In this document: one piece after another, positions 1 to 10,476 of the stretch
How positions within the stretch are numbered: position 1 is the stretch's first letter
Layout of the letters: every line of letters starts with the position of its first letter
NCBI RefSeq assembly: GCF_002217435.1
Contig: NZ_MUHF01000008.1
Coordinates: 58,168 to 122,167 of the forward strand
Source: Flavobacterium reichenbachii
GTDB lineage: Bacteria > Bacteroidota > Bacteroidia > Flavobacteriales > Flavobacteriaceae
Length of the DNA stretch: 64,000 bases
Direction: 5' to 3'
The notes under the pieces: generated by a model
The model's input: the letters and a program-made list of their open reading frames with translations, nothing else
Databases searched by the model: none
Told to the model about the DNA's origin: nothing
Program-made: the position numbers and the translations under genes

Positions 1-517
1 TGCGTGATTCCGGATGGTATTTTAGTTCATAATTCGCCCACATTAACCCAACTTCATTTTTTATGTATGCGCTGTCATGTACAATATTGGGTACCTGATC
101 CTGAAAAGGTTTGCTTCGTAATAATCCCCAGCCTATATAGGCTCCGGGTACTTTTTCGAACATCCAGGCGTGAGGCATTTTTTCTCCTTTATCAACTAAA
201 GTGTCTGATTTGAAAACACAGGAAATAAAAGACGCATGATCTGAAAGTTTCATTTTGGTCTGCCATTTTTTATCGCCTGCAGGCTGCATTGTAATGTCAT
301 TTGCCAGCCACTTAAAATTATCAAACGTATATACAACTCCAGTTACATTCTTTGCATTTTGTAATGGACTATCTGAAGCAATGTAGGTAATCGTTATTTC
401 GTCTCCAGGATTAGGATGTTCCGGAGAAAGTGAAAATTTTTGTACAGGTGCGGCCTCTTGTGCCAATATAGCATTAGTGATACTGAACAAAAACAGTATC
501 CATTTCATTTTTTTCAT
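1..517 (-). CDS. Secreted protein, N-terminal part only (possible TlpA-like thioredoxin-family protein)
   Basis: The frame stays open from an ATG at 515-517 to the window edge, giving about 172 residues, so the gene continues to the left. It starts with a lipid-free signal peptide (two Met-Lys pairs, then a hydrophobic stretch ending near Ala-Gln at residues 20-21). The visible part looks like an Ig-like domain followed by a segment around PGAYIGWGLLR, which I recall from SusCD-linked TlpA-type thiol-disulfide proteins; the CxxC domain would lie outside the window. It is the last gene of the sigma-FecR-SusC-SusD run and probably belongs to that operon. The periplasmic location is inferred; the family call is tentative. 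Confidence 0.55.
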   Translation of the reverse strand, partial: MKKMKWILFLFSITNAILAQEAAPVQKFSLSPEHPNPGDEITITYIASDSPLQNAKNVTGVVYTFDNFKWLANDITMQPAGDKKWQTKMKLSDHASFISCVFKSDTLVDKGEKMPHAWMFEKVPGAYIGWGLLRSKPFQDQVPNIVHDSAYIKNEVGLMWANYELKYHPESR

Positions 518-579
518 TTTTCTTTTTTTTGAAATTTAGTGCACCCAGAAATTCGGGTGCACTTTGATAATTAACCTAA

Positions 580-1977
580 TTATGGATTTTTTTGTAAGTT
601 TGGTGCGTACTCAAAATAAATAGGCGCATACGGCATTTGGTAACGATCACTGTTTGGTGCAAGTGTAAAAGTCTGTCCTCCAAAAACATGAGTAATAGTT
701 TTGGCAAATTCCGGCTCTTTATTTAAACGTTTCAAATCAAACCATCTAAAACCGCCCTGCCCCATTAATTCTCTTCTTCTTTCTGCTAAAACTTTGATTA
801 GAGCATCTTTACTATCTGTTGCAGTCATCGCAGTATATTGTGAAGCTCTAAATCTTTTTTGTCTTAATTTATTTATTTCAGCCATTGCCAATTCACCAGA
901 ACCTGCTCTTGCTTGACATTCAGCTTTTATCAACATCATTTCAGATACCGTTGGACCTCCATTTCTGCTTTCTCCAGTTATACCTTCTTTAGCGAAGGTT
1001 CTTCCTACTGTATATTCAGAATTAAAATTACTGGATGGCTGTGTTAACAATACATATCGTAAATCATTTGTATCAAACGAGTTAATTAATTCATTACTTA
1101 ACGAGAGAATTTGAGGTGCATAAGAAAAAGAAGTATATCCATTCCATTTTGACAAAATTAGTTCTGCATCTAGTCTTCTGGTAGGAAAAGCATTAAACTC
1201 AAAATCTTGATAATTATTTAATGTACTTTGAATAGCCAATGCTTTTTGTGCATTTTCTAAAGCCAAAGGATAGTTACGCATATACAAATAGGTTCTTGCT
1301 AAAAGTGCATAAGCGGATGCTCTGGATGGAAATGCTACATTGTTACCAGAATTGATTGGTTTTAAACCTGAATTTACGGCATCATTTAAATCACTTAGAA
1401 TAATATCATAAGCATTTTGAACTGTAGATCTCTTTATGTCTTCTGAAACTGTTGGAGTTGTAAAAAGCACAATTCCAAGATCTGTTGCGGCCGTTGTGGC
1501 ATCATACGCTTTTCCAAATGTGTTAACTAAGGTTAAAAAGATGTAAGCTCTATGTACTTGTGCTTCTCCTTTTATCGCTAGTTTTTCAGCTTCTGTTCCG
1601 TTTTTACTTTTCATTACTTCATTGATTACAATATTTGTGTTGTACAATGACGTATACATACCATTCATATTATAATCTATCTCAGCATCAAAATAAATTT
1701 GATCTGCCCATTTGTAAAAATTAACAAAAGGACGATAGTAATCTGATGCTCCTAGTGCAGTGGTCTGCGCTTCATTCTGAAAACTTATATCATCTGAGGC
1801 AACATCTGCAGCACCATAGGTAAGATCATATACATATGAATTCTGCAAAAGATATCTATAGTTTTCGGTTTCTTCGGGTATTAATCTACCTTCGGTTTTA
1901 ATATCGACATAATTATCGCAGCTTAAAACAATTGCTCCTAAAGCAATGATCGTGATGTATTTTAAATATTTTTTCAT
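580..1977 (-). CDS. SusD/RagB-family outer-membrane nutrient-binding lipoprotein
   Basis: 465 residues with a lipoprotein signal peptide (lipobox LSC, Cys20). SusD family proteins sit on the outer face of the outer membrane and act as a lid on the SusC barrel, capturing the ligand. Family features are the helical TPR-like core (for example residues 130-150 and 215-250) and the C-terminal segment with RRRELMGQGGFRWFDLKRL, the typical SusD end motif. Length is a little short of the usual 500-600 residues but complete. It follows SusC by 9 bases and is surely co-transcribed. The substrate cannot be read from the sequence; the pairing with STN-type SusC and a sigma/FecR system suggests transcription induced by the substrate. 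Confidence 0.93.
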   Translation of the reverse strand: MKKYLKYITIIALGAIVLSCDNYVDIKTEGRLIPEETENYRYLLQNSYVYDLTYGAADVASDDISFQNEAQTTALGASDYYRPFVNFYKWADQIYFDAEIDYNMNGMYTSLYNTNIVINEVMKSKNGTEAEKLAIKGEAQVHRAYIFLTLVNTFGKAYDATTAATDLGIVLFTTPTVSEDIKRSTVQNAYDIILSDLNDAVNSGLKPINSGNNVAFPSRASAYALLARTYLYMRNYPLALENAQKALAIQSTLNNYQDFEFNAFPTRRLDAELILSKWNGYTSFSYAPQILSLSNELINSFDTNDLRYVLLTQPSSNFNSEYTVGRTFAKEGITGESRNGGPTVSEMMLIKAECQARAGSGELAMAEINKLRQKRFRASQYTAMTATDSKDALIKVLAERRRELMGQGGFRWFDLKRLNKEPEFAKTITHVFGGQTFTLAPNSDRYQMPYAPIYFEYAPNLQKNP

Positions 1978-1986
1978 CTTTAAAAA

Positions 1987-4900
1987 TTAAAAATTAACAT
2001 TAAAACCAATTGAGTAGATTGCCATTGCCGGCAGCTTCATGTTAGTTCCTGTGTAAGGCAGAAAGTCAGGATCTAAACCGTCTTTATTTTTTCTCCAGAA
2101 GAAGCCAAGATTTCTTGCTGTAAAGGTTACAGACGCGCCTGTTATTGAACCTCTGTCAATTAGTTCTTTCAAATCATATTTTAGTGAAAGTTCTCTAAAA
2201 CGAATATGATCTCCGTCGAAGATTTGATCTTCTCCATTTATATATCTTATGTAGCTTAGTCCTGTTGAACCTTGTATTCCCGGTACAGAAGTGGTAGCTT
2301 CATCTCCTGGATTTCTCCATCTTTGGTCTATGTCTGTATTCAAATCATATTGGTTAAATCTTCCTTGTCTGTTGACATAACCTCCGTAAGTTGGCTTAAA
2401 CAATACGTAATCAAATTTGTAAGTTGCCAAGATGTACAATGAAACTTTTTTATAAGTGAAAGTGTGACTAAAACTTCCAAAATAAGAAGGAATATTGGTT
2501 CCCATATATTTCATATCATCAATTTCTTTAAGAGAAGTGAAAGAATTAACGATATTACCTGATTTATCATAAACCTGAGTTCTTCCTGTTGCATCTAATC
2601 CTGCAGATCTAAAAGCAAATACACTGTTTAGTGGATAGCCTTTAACGGGTGTTGTTCCGCCAGATCCATTTAAATATTGGCTGAAATTTTGAAAACGTGA
2701 ATCGGTTACTTCTGAAGTATTATAAGAAACTACAAGACCTGAATCCCATGTAAAATCCTTACTTTTAAGAATGGTAGCATTTAAGCTTACATCTACTCCT
2801 TTTCCAGATATCGTTGCTGCATTCTGCTTTAAACTGTTATTTTGAACACCGTAAAATGGCGAAATTGGAAAATCTACAATTAGATCTTTACTATCCTTTG
2901 TGTAATATTCTATAGTACCGCCTAATCTATTGTTTAAGATAGAGAAATCTACTCCAAAATTTAAAATTGCTGTTTTTTCCCAACGCAGATTAGGATTTGC
3001 CGGCGCAGTAATAAATGCAAAAGGCTGCTGTGAAAAAGTATCTAAATTACTCAAACTAATGTTTGTAAAAGGGAAAACATCCAAATTGATATTCCCATTG
3101 TAACCGTAACTTGCGCGCAAAGACAGACTATTAAATAATTCGGATTCTTTAAGAAATGATTCTTCTTTAATATTCCATTTTGCCCCTGTAGACCATAGTG
3201 GAGTTCTTCTTAATCTTTTATCTACTCCAAAATTATTGTAGTCGTCTAAACGTGCACTTCCTGTAATGGTGTATTTATTTTTATAAGTATAACCAGCATT
3301 TCCATAGTAAGATAAAAATCTTCTGCGGACATCTTTATGATCGTTACCGTATTGAAGTGTATAGTTATATCCGTTCACATCAATATAATTCATTGAAGGA
3401 ATATCGACAGAAGTTTGCGTTTTTGGATTATATCCAAACAATGTTCTGCTGTCTTGACTTTCTCTGGTCTCTCTGGCTTCAATACCTCCCATTGCATTAA
3501 TCAAATGGTCTTGGCCTATTATCCCATCGTAATTTAATTGTCCTCTTACGGTGTAACTGCTTGTTCCAAATTCATTGTTTTGATAAATACCTCCTTTTGG
3601 AATTGCATTTACCAGATCGCCATTATTATTTATAGAAGTTGTCGAGTTGATTCTGTCACGCGCAAAAAATGTATCTTGGTTGTACATATTATCATTTGAG
3701 GTGCGTGAATCTTCTATAGAATACGTACCTACTGCGTCTAAACCTTTTAATATTGGTGCTGTAGCCGAAATAGTAGCACCAAAATTCAGTTCATTTGATG
3801 ACTTATCGCTGTTTTTTAATTCATCGATATAATTGTAAGTCCATGGTAAATATCCGGCTTGCTCCAACGGAATAGTTTGCGCACTATAATAACGCTGATA
3901 ATAATTTACTGAATTCCCGTCATCTCCAACAATTTGATCATAAGGCAGTAATGTATTCGCTGAAATACCCAACGGTTTAATTCCTAAACCATTATCCGCA
4001 TATTTAAATATAGAACCTCTTAAACTTGTTGACATTTTTAAATAATTGAAGAGTTTAAAGTCCTGATTAGATAATAATGTCAAACGTTGTCCGCTATTTC
4101 CTTTTGCTTGAGTTTCTTCCTTAGAATACGATCCTGACATGAAATACGAATAATCGTTTTCTGCACCGCTGAATGATAAATTGTAATTTTGAGTAGTCGC
4201 AGCTTGCAGCAAATACTTTTCTGCTTGTCCATACGTGTTACGATTACGTAAAACATCTAAACCAGCATTTTTCTGAGCTTCTGTAATATCACCGCGTTTG
4301 TATTGAAACATCAAATCCATTCCCTGACTTACAGGAGTTGTCAGCATATAACTAATACTTGCCGGATCTGATACTAGGTTTTTATCTACAAATTCCTGCT
4401 CTAAATTCAGCACCTGAGACGAATTCATCAAAGGTAATTTTGACAAAGAAGGTTTGTTGGAAAAACCATAATTTTGAGAAAAATTGATTCTTGTTTTCCC
4501 TTGTTTTCCTTTTTTAGTATCAATTACCATAACTCCATTTGCCGCTCTTGCTCCATAAATAGAAGCTGATGCTGCATCTTTTAGAAACGTAATTTTCTCA
4601 ATATCATTTGGGTTGATGGTTCTGATATCTAATTCTGTTGGTGTTCCGTCTAATACTATCAATGGCATTGCATTGGTTTCTAATGTAGATTTTCCTCTAA
4701 TGGCAACATTATAACTATTTCTACCCTGACCGTCTCCATAGGTAGTTCCGTATACAAAAGTGTTGTCAGAATCTAAAATATTCAGCTGCAGACCCGCAAC
4801 CTGACCTTCTAATCTATGAAGTACGTTGTTTACCGGAACTTTTTCTAAATCTTTAGCCGTAATTGCAACAAAAGATCCCGTAGAACGCTCCCTGTCAATT

Positions 4901-5568
4901 TTTTGATAACCTGTAGATACGATTTTTACTTCATCAAGTTTACTTACATCCTCCAATAAAATGGGATTAATAATTAAGCTGTCTGTAACTGTTACTTCTA
5001 ATTTTTTGTATCCCAAATACTCAAAAATTAAAACGTCTCCTTTTTTGGCCATGATCTCATAAGAACCATCAAAGTTGGTAATCGCACCGTCTTTGGTACC
5101 TTTTACCCAAACGGTAGCCCCAATTAAAAATTCCTTTTTAACGTTTGTTACTACCCCTTTAATTTTAACTCTTTCTTCTGTAAGAGAAGATTTAATTGTT
5201 TTTGCTTTTTGGGTTAATGCAATAACAATCAATTTATTATTTACCAATTCGGCTTTATAATCATCGCCGATTAGTTCTTTTATAACATTCATTATATCAG
5301 CATTATTTACTGATATGTTTACTCGTCTCTGCGCATCGAAAACGTCATCACTGTAAAAAAACTCGACATTCGTTTTTTTCGTAATTGTTTTTAACACATT
5401 CGATACAGACTGGTTTTTCGCATTTATGCTTACTTTTTGGGAATAAGCAAATGCAACTATGTTAAAAAGAAAGATGGTTAATATTAGGGATTTCTTCATA
5501 ATGTCAAGAAATTTATCCCAAAGAGCGGATTTTACCCCACAATCTTTTGCGGATAGTTTTTTTTTCAT
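1987..5568 (-). CDS. SusC/RagA-family TonB-linked outer-membrane transporter with N-terminal STN signalling domain
   Basis: 1193 residues. Order: signal peptide (about residues 24-44), STN secretin/TonB short domain (about 50-115), carboxypeptidase-regulatory-like beta-sandwich (about 135-210), TonB plug with the SusC-type segment IEKITFLKDAASASIYGARA, then a large beta-barrel. The STN domain is known to contact a FecR-type anti-sigma factor in the periplasm, fitting the FecR and sigma genes just upstream. The annotated start adds 23 polar residues before MKKSLILTIFLF; an internal ATG at 5497-5499 would place the signal peptide at the N-terminus and may be the true start, although such extensions are common in SusC genes. 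It imports an unknown ligand with its SusD partner using TonB energy. Confidence 0.95.
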   Translation of the reverse strand: MKKKLSAKDCGVKSALWDKFLDIMKKSLILTIFLFNIVAFAYSQKVSINAKNQSVSNVLKTITKKTNVEFFYSDDVFDAQRRVNISVNNADIMNVIKELIGDDYKAELVNNKLIVIALTQKAKTIKSSLTEERVKIKGVVTNVKKEFLIGATVWVKGTKDGAITNFDGSYEIMAKKGDVLIFEYLGYKKLEVTVTDSLIINPILLEDVSKLDEVKIVSTGYQKIDRERSTGSFVAITAKDLEKVPVNNVLHRLEGQVAGLQLNILDSDNTFVYGTTYGDGQGRNSYNVAIRGKSTLETNAMPLIVLDGTPTELDIRTINPNDIEKITFLKDAASASIYGARAANGVMVIDTKKGKQGKTRINFSQNYGFSNKPSLSKLPLMNSSQVLNLEQEFVDKNLVSDPASISYMLTTPVSQGMDLMFQYKRGDITEAQKNAGLDVLRNRNTYGQAEKYLLQAATTQNYNLSFSGAENDYSYFMSGSYSKEETQAKGNSGQRLTLLSNQDFKLFNYLKMSTSLRGSIFKYADNGLGIKPLGISANTLLPYDQIVGDDGNSVNYYQRYYSAQTIPLEQAGYLPWTYNYIDELKNSDKSSNELNFGATISATAPILKGLDAVGTYSIEDSRTSNDNMYNQDTFFARDRINSTTSINNNGDLVNAIPKGGIYQNNEFGTSSYTVRGQLNYDGIIGQDHLINAMGGIEARETRESQDSRTLFGYNPKTQTSVDIPSMNYIDVNGYNYTLQYGNDHKDVRRRFLSYYGNAGYTYKNKYTITGSARLDDYNNFGVDKRLRRTPLWSTGAKWNIKEESFLKESELFNSLSLRASYGYNGNINLDVFPFTNISLSNLDTFSQQPFAFITAPANPNLRWEKTAILNFGVDFSILNNRLGGTIEYYTKDSKDLIVDFPISPFYGVQNNSLKQNAATISGKGVDVSLNATILKSKDFTWDSGLVVSYNTSEVTDSRFQNFSQYLNGSGGTTPVKGYPLNSVFAFRSAGLDATGRTQVYDKSGNIVNSFTSLKEIDDMKYMGTNIPSYFGSFSHTFTYKKVSLYILATYKFDYVLFKPTYGGYVNRQGRFNQYDLNTDIDQRWRNPGDEATTSVPGIQGSTGLSYIRYINGEDQIFDGDHIRFRELSLKYDLKELIDRGSITGASVTFTARNLGFFWRKNKDGLDPDFLPYTGTNMKLPAMAIYSIGFNVNF

Positions 5569-5663
5569 ACTTTTAAATGTTTTGGTTGGTTAATAGATTT
5601 TAGACTCTCTTGTCGACTGAACAAATACTCGCCGGGAAATACGCCAATATTTTCCGGTTTTTT

Positions 5664-6866
5664 TTACTTAATTAAGGTTACTTCATACGTCTGGTTTACT
5701 TGGGTTATTTTATATTTAATATTGGATGTTTTAGTGATAATATCGAGCAGTCGATCTATTGGTTCTTCTTTGAGCACAATACCCGTAAACTTAATCTGCT
5801 CTAAAGATTTGTTCTCAAACTTTACATTAAAATTGTACCATCTCGACATTTTGGTCAGAATGCTTTTTAGGTCTTCATTTTCAAAATAAAACTTGCCGTC
5901 TTTCCAAGCTGTGTAAACAGACGGATCAACTTCTGCCACTTCTACACCTTGCTTTTTATGATATATTCTCCCTTGCTGTCCCGGTTTTAAAACAACAGTA
6001 TTTTTATCTGAGGCATTTGCAGTTTCAGAAACGCTAACTTTTCCTTCGGCCAGAGTCGCTGCAAATACTTGATCTTCTATATACGAACTAATGTTAAAAT
6101 GGGTTCCTAACACGGTTACATTACCTGATTTTGTTTTGACGGTAAATGGACTATGCGGATTTTTTGCTACTTCAAAATAAGCTTCTCCTTCTAAAACAAC
6201 CGTTCTTTTGTTTCCGCTAAATTCTACTGGATATCGCAAAGATGATTTTGAGTTTAACCAAACTTTTGTTCCGTCAGAAAGATTTACGGCATAAATACCG
6301 CCAACAGGAACTATTAAAGTATTTTCTCCCGTTGAAGTACCTTGTAAATCTTTGGCATCATAAACCAAAACTTTATTTACGTTGGAGATCACACCATTTT
6401 TAGAAACAATCTTTTCTTTTTTAGGTTCTAAGGAAACCACTGTGCCATCTGCCAAAACTAAAGTTGGATTATTGTATTTTGGAGAAATACTGCTTACTAC
6501 AATTTCTTGTTTTTGATTTTCTTTATTATTTCTAAAAATAAAAGCAGCAGAAAGTCCTGCTAAGACCAAAAAAACCGCTGCATATTTTAGCAGCTGTTTG
6601 TACCTGAATAAAGGAACAACAAGTGTATCTTTCTGATTGATCTTTTCTCTAATTTTTTCGAATGCAATATTGGTATTTATACCGCTGTAAAATGCTTCTT
6701 TTGATTTTAAGGTTTCGAAATTGATAACCTTTTGGTAATATTCCTGATTTTCGGACACAGAAAGCCATTCTTGCAAAAAAGCATTTTCTTCTATCGATAA
6801 CTCTCCTACAAGCAATTCTTTCCTTATAAGATCAGCAACTATAAATTCTTTCTTTTCTGCAGCCAT
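5664..6866 (-). CDS. FecR-family transmembrane anti-sigma factor
   Basis: 400 residues. A cytoplasmic N-terminal region of about 85 residues binds the sigma factor in this family, followed by one membrane segment (about 88-108, LLKYAAVFLVLAGLSAAFIF) and the periplasmic FecR domain with the typical stretch KVWLNSKSSLRYP then VVLEGEAYFEVAKNPHSPFTVKT (read as two pieces). A C-terminal DUF4974-like domain (about 315-400) resembles STN folds. It lies between the sigma gene (99 bases upstream) and SusC (95 bases downstream) on the same strand, the standard layout for transmembrane signalling from SusC through STN to FecR to the ECF sigma factor. Confidence 0.94.
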   Translation of the reverse strand: MAAEKKEFIVADLIRKELLVGELSIEENAFLQEWLSVSENQEYYQKVINFETLKSKEAFYSGINTNIAFEKIREKINQKDTLVVPLFRYKQLLKYAAVFLVLAGLSAAFIFRNNKENQKQEIVVSSISPKYNNPTLVLADGTVVSLEPKKEKIVSKNGVISNVNKVLVYDAKDLQGTSTGENTLIVPVGGIYAVNLSDGTKVWLNSKSSLRYPVEFSGNKRTVVLEGEAYFEVAKNPHSPFTVKTKSGNVTVLGTHFNISSYIEDQVFAATLAEGKVSVSETANASDKNTVVLKPGQQGRIYHKKQGVEVAEVDPSVYTAWKDGKFYFENEDLKSILTKMSRWYNFNVKFENKSLEQIKFTGIVLKEEPIDRLLDIITKTSNIKYKITQVNQTYEVTLIK

Positions 6867-6965
6867 ATTTTTGATATTAAGTATCGGTTATTAACACTTT
6901 AAGTAAATGTTATATAACTAAGAGTACGAAACATTAAAAATGGGTGGAAAGATTTTTGAAAAATT

Positions 6966-7472
6966 TTAAAGAAAAAGCAAAATAAATAAAAGTTCAGAGT
7001 GATTCTTAAGTTTTTCCTTTAATAATTCTATAGCGCGGGCACGCTGTGACTTGACCGTATTTACAGAAATAGCAAGCTGTTCGGCGATATCTTTGTATTT
7101 CATTCCCTCTAAACAAGAAAGTTCAAAAACTTCTTTACATTTTTCCGGCAGAGAATTTAAAGCTTCAATTAAGACAGAATATACTTCTTCTTCCAAAATA
7201 TTAAAATCAAATTCTAATACCTCTTCAGAAATGGACTCATCAAGCTTAACGTTTTTTTGTTTCTGTTTTAATGCGCTTACAGAACCATTTTTTACCATTG
7301 TATACAAATAGGATTTGACATCGTTTACTTTTTCAAATTTTAAACGATTCTCCCATAACTGCAGCATAACATTTTCTACCACTTCTTCTGCAGCAAAATT
7401 ATCCTTCAAATAGTTAAAACTATAGCTTACGAGTCTTGGATATAAGGAATAAAAAAGTTCCTTATAGTACAC
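6966..7472 (-). CDS. ECF RNA polymerase sigma factor
   Basis: 168 residues. Region 2 (about 1-65) shows the LYPRLVSYSFNYLKD and AEEVVENVMLQLWENR motifs; region 4 (about 105-155) is the helix-turn-helix LPEKCKEVFELS...YKDIAEQLAISVNTVKSQRARA (broken here for brevity). The start is uncertain: the frame opens at 7520 without an ATG, so GTG at 7470-7472 is the best visible start and may remove a few native N-terminal residues. It probably directs transcription of the SusC/SusD genes when its FecR partner is activated. It is followed by FecR after 99 bases. The class resembles the Bacteroidota sigma factors of nutrient uptake loci. Confidence 0.92.
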   Translation of the reverse strand: MYYKELFYSLYPRLVSYSFNYLKDNFAAEEVVENVMLQLWENRLKFEKVNDVKSYLYTMVKNGSVSALKQKQKNVKLDESISEEVLEFDFNILEEEVYSVLIEALNSLPEKCKEVFELSCLEGMKYKDIAEQLAISVNTVKSQRARAIELLKEKLKNHSELLFILLFL

Positions 7473-8062
7473 TTCATCGATTTTAATATTTTCTTGATCC
7501 GGATTAATTTCTCTATGCTTTTATATGCACAAATATAATTTTTAAATGAATAAAACTGTAATATCAGAACACAATTAGCATTAAATATCTAATATCATTA
7601 AAAAAAATGTAGGAAATAAACACTTTTTAGGAATTTATCCCAATGAATAATTATAAATCAAGGTCATTAAAAAATAATATGCTGCAGCGGGTATCTTATG
7701 AAGCACTATTAGAGGTATACTCTAAAATTATTTAAGTAAATATTTCTCTTATGATATTTTAACATTAATAACTTCTAAGAATAAGCAAGTTATAGCTTGC
7801 ATTATTAGGTCTTAAAATGTTAAAATTTAGTTAAAGCAAAGTTATCGCTAAAAACACTTAAACAATAAACAAAATACTGATTTATAGCAATTTAAAACTT
7901 TAAAAAGTAAGTTTTACTTTAAGTAAATCTGCTCTTATTTATAAATTAATTATTATAAATGTAAAAAAAATACTATTACTAAATCATAAATAACTATTTT
8001 TACACAGTCTAAATAAGAATAGTATTCATTATTCTGTATAGAAAATTTACAATAAATAATTA
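7473..8062. other. 590-base divergent intergenic region
   Basis: Very AT-rich stretch between the minus-strand sigma gene and the plus-strand TonB receptor. I see no coding frame or RNA gene. It should hold both promoters; near 7994-8003 the sequence TATTTTTA resembles the Bacteroidota -7 element TAnnTTTG for the receptor gene, one base off. No clear operator or Fur-like palindrome was recognised. Confidence 0.5.
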
Positions 8063-10450
8063 ATGAAAAATATAAGCTTTCCGCTGCCGATCACAAAAGC
8101 AATGATTACAATTTTGGTTTTAATACACGCTAACTTAATTCAAGCTCAAAATAAAACAGTTATAAGTGGAGTAATCAATAGTTCCGGCAGACCAATACCA
8201 AAAGCCGTAATTACATTGGAGCCTTCTGGTAAAACTATACTTTCTGATGATCAAGGCTTTTTCTCATTTTCTGGAATATCCAACGGAAGTTATACGATCA
8301 GAATTACGAATATGGGTTTTAAAGAATACATACAAGAAATCAGTTTAAACGGGCATTCACTGCAGCCGCTGCGTATTGAAATGGAACCCGGCATTGACCT
8401 GAAGGAAGTCAATGTAACCAGCCGCATTACAAAAAGCAATCCCGAAAACCTCGTTAATGCGCAGTACAGCGCAATGCCTGTCACTATTATAGACCGAAGA
8501 ACTATAGAACTTATGGGCAGCCGCAGACTGGACGAAATATTAAAAGAACAAACCGGAATAGCCATCGTGAACAACATTGGCGGAGGCGCAAGATCTGTTG
8601 GAGTTCAAATGCAGGGTTTTGGCAGTGAATACATTATGGTGCTGATAGACGGCCAGCCTATGGTAGGAAGAAACAATGGAAATTTTGATTTATCGAGAAT
8701 CAGCGTTTCTAATATTGAACGAATAGAGATTATAAAAGGTGCCTCTTCCAGCCTTTACGGAAGCGAAGCTCTTGGAGGAACAATTAATATTATTACGCGT
8801 CACGGCGTGGTAGATCCGCAGATGCAGGCAACTCTCAATTATGGTTCATTAAATATAATTGATGCCACTGTAGAAGGAGAAACTCCTTTTTTACAAAATA
8901 AAGGAACTGCCAATATTGCCGCAAATTATTACAGAACAGACGGCTTTAATACCAATTCAAAATACATTCAAGGTACAACTTCACCTCCTTACGACAATTA
9001 CAGCCTGCAGGGACGTTCTCGTTATCAGGTAAGTGAAAATAGTTTTTTGGCGTTAAGCGGCCGTTACGGACTCAGACGTTCGTTTATGCAGAAAGATTTT
9101 GGGCTCGGTCACATATCCGGCGATCATCAGGACGAACAGGATCTTAATCTTTCTGTTTCTTTTGATCATCGTTTCAGCAGTAATTTAAGAAGTATTACCC
9201 GATACTATTTAACGCATTATTCGGCAGATATGAGTGTGGCATGGCAGCAAAATAATAGTGCTGTGAGTCAGGATGTTTTTAAACAAACATTGCATCGCGC
9301 TGAACAGCAGTTTTCATACAGCAGCAATAATTCCTATCAGCTTGTTGGTGGTTTTGGAGGCAGTATCGAGAATATGAACGATGATGCGTTGACCGGAGCA
9401 AACTCATTAGAAACACTATTCTCTTATGTTCAGGGAGAATGGACACCTTTTAAGAAAATAAAAGCGGTCGGCGGTTTACGATACGATTATACTAATAATT
9501 TTGGAGGAAGATTGAATCCAAGTTTTGGACTGCAGTATTTTATTACTCCAAAAATAACCTTTAAAACAGGAATAGGAACCGGTTTTAAAGCACCAGACTT
9601 CAAAACAAATTATCTTGTTTTTTATAATTCTAATGGAAATTATCTCGTAATCGGAAACGCTGTTTTGGCTCCCACGCTCCAACAGCTTCAGCAAGACGGA
9701 CAAATAAGTGAAATCAGGCAGTACGTATTAAATCAGACGGCAGGAAACCTGCAGGCTGAGAAAAGCACTTCGTACAATGCGGGATTAATTTATGAGCCTT
9801 CTAAATCTTTAAAAATAGAAGGAAATGCTTTTTATCATAAAATAACCAATCAGATAAACAGCATACAAGTTGCTACGGGTGCGGGTAACAGAATTATTTA
9901 TACGTACCAAAACCTGCCTGAAGCGGTAAACAAAGGTTTTGAGCTTGCCATAAAATTAAGTCCGCTCAAGAATCTGGAAATAAGTGCAGGTTATCAATAT
10001 TTAATTGCTCAGGATCTCAGCGTTAAAGACAGCATCAGAGCAGGAAAATGGCCTTACAACCAAAACATACACGATCCTGCAACGGGAAATTCGTATAAAC
10101 CCCGCCCTTCTGATTATTGGGGAATCGAAAACCGTTCTCGTCATATGGCCAATGCATCGATCTTTTACCGCCATGATCCTTGGAAAATCAACGCAAATGT
10201 CAGGGTGAATTTTAGAGGAAAATATCCGTTTGGAGATCGCAACGGAAACCAGTTTATAGACAAATACGACATTTTTGTCAAGGATTACGTTCTCACAAAT
10301 GCCAGCATCGAAAAACAGATTTTAAAAGATCATCTCACCATTCGGTTTACCGCCGACAATATTTTTAATTACACCGATCCCTTAATGCCGGGACAGCCGG
10401 GAAGAATTCTCCTTGCAGGGGTAAGTTATCGTTTCTTTAAAAATAAATAG
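8063..10450 (+). CDS. TonB-dependent receptor, probable heme/hemoprotein receptor (HmuR-like)
   Basis: 795 residues: signal peptide (1-29, ending QAQ), carboxypeptidase-regulatory-like domain (about 32-110), plug domain (about 120-250) with IERIEIIKGASSSLYGSEA, and a barrel ending in an aromatic residue-rich last strand. Around residue 510 it has GTGFKAPDFK, a variant of the FRAP/YRAP box that marks heme receptors; the usual NPNL box is not intact (a short NAVLAP segment stands nearby). The next genes encode HmuY-like lipoproteins, which supports heme or hemoprotein uptake. There is no adjacent hmuSTUV-type inner-membrane transporter, so onward transport must be encoded elsewhere. The receptor class is sure, the ligand is inferred. 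Confidence 0.85.
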   Translation: MKNISFPLPITKAMITILVLIHANLIQAQNKTVISGVINSSGRPIPKAVITLEPSGKTILSDDQGFFSFSGISNGSYTIRITNMGFKEYIQEISLNGHSLQPLRIEMEPGIDLKEVNVTSRITKSNPENLVNAQYSAMPVTIIDRRTIELMGSRRLDEILKEQTGIAIVNNIGGGARSVGVQMQGFGSEYIMVLIDGQPMVGRNNGNFDLSRISVSNIERIEIIKGASSSLYGSEALGGTINIITRHGVVDPQMQATLNYGSLNIIDATVEGETPFLQNKGTANIAANYYRTDGFNTNSKYIQGTTSPPYDNYSLQGRSRYQVSENSFLALSGRYGLRRSFMQKDFGLGHISGDHQDEQDLNLSVSFDHRFSSNLRSITRYYLTHYSADMSVAWQQNNSAVSQDVFKQTLHRAEQQFSYSSNNSYQLVGGFGGSIENMNDDALTGANSLETLFSYVQGEWTPFKKIKAVGGLRYDYTNNFGGRLNPSFGLQYFITPKITFKTGIGTGFKAPDFKTNYLVFYNSNGNYLVIGNAVLAPTLQQLQQDGQISEIRQYVLNQTAGNLQAEKSTSYNAGLIYEPSKSLKIEGNAFYHKITNQINSIQVATGAGNRIIYTYQNLPEAVNKGFELAIKLSPLKNLEISAGYQYLIAQDLSVKDSIRAGKWPYNQNIHDPATGNSYKPRPSDYWGIENRSRHMANASIFYRHDPWKINANVRVNFRGKYPFGDRNGNQFIDKYDIFVKDYVLTNASIEKQILKDHLTIRFTADNIFNYTDPLMPGQPGRILLAGVSYRFFKNK

Positions 10451-10476
10451 AAAATTTAAAAACTAAATAGTACCAA

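Noticed and set aside
4..213. 69-codon plus-strand frame at the left edge
   Set aside because: It is antisense to the partial secreted protein gene, whose frame has a signal peptide and stays open to the edge.
1977..1987. Calling the first SusCD locus a polysaccharide utilisation locus
   Set aside because: No glycoside hydrolase, lyase or sulfatase gene is present in the window; the substrate is unknown.
7051..7311. 86-codon plus-strand frame
   Set aside because: Shadow of the sigma factor gene; no family features.
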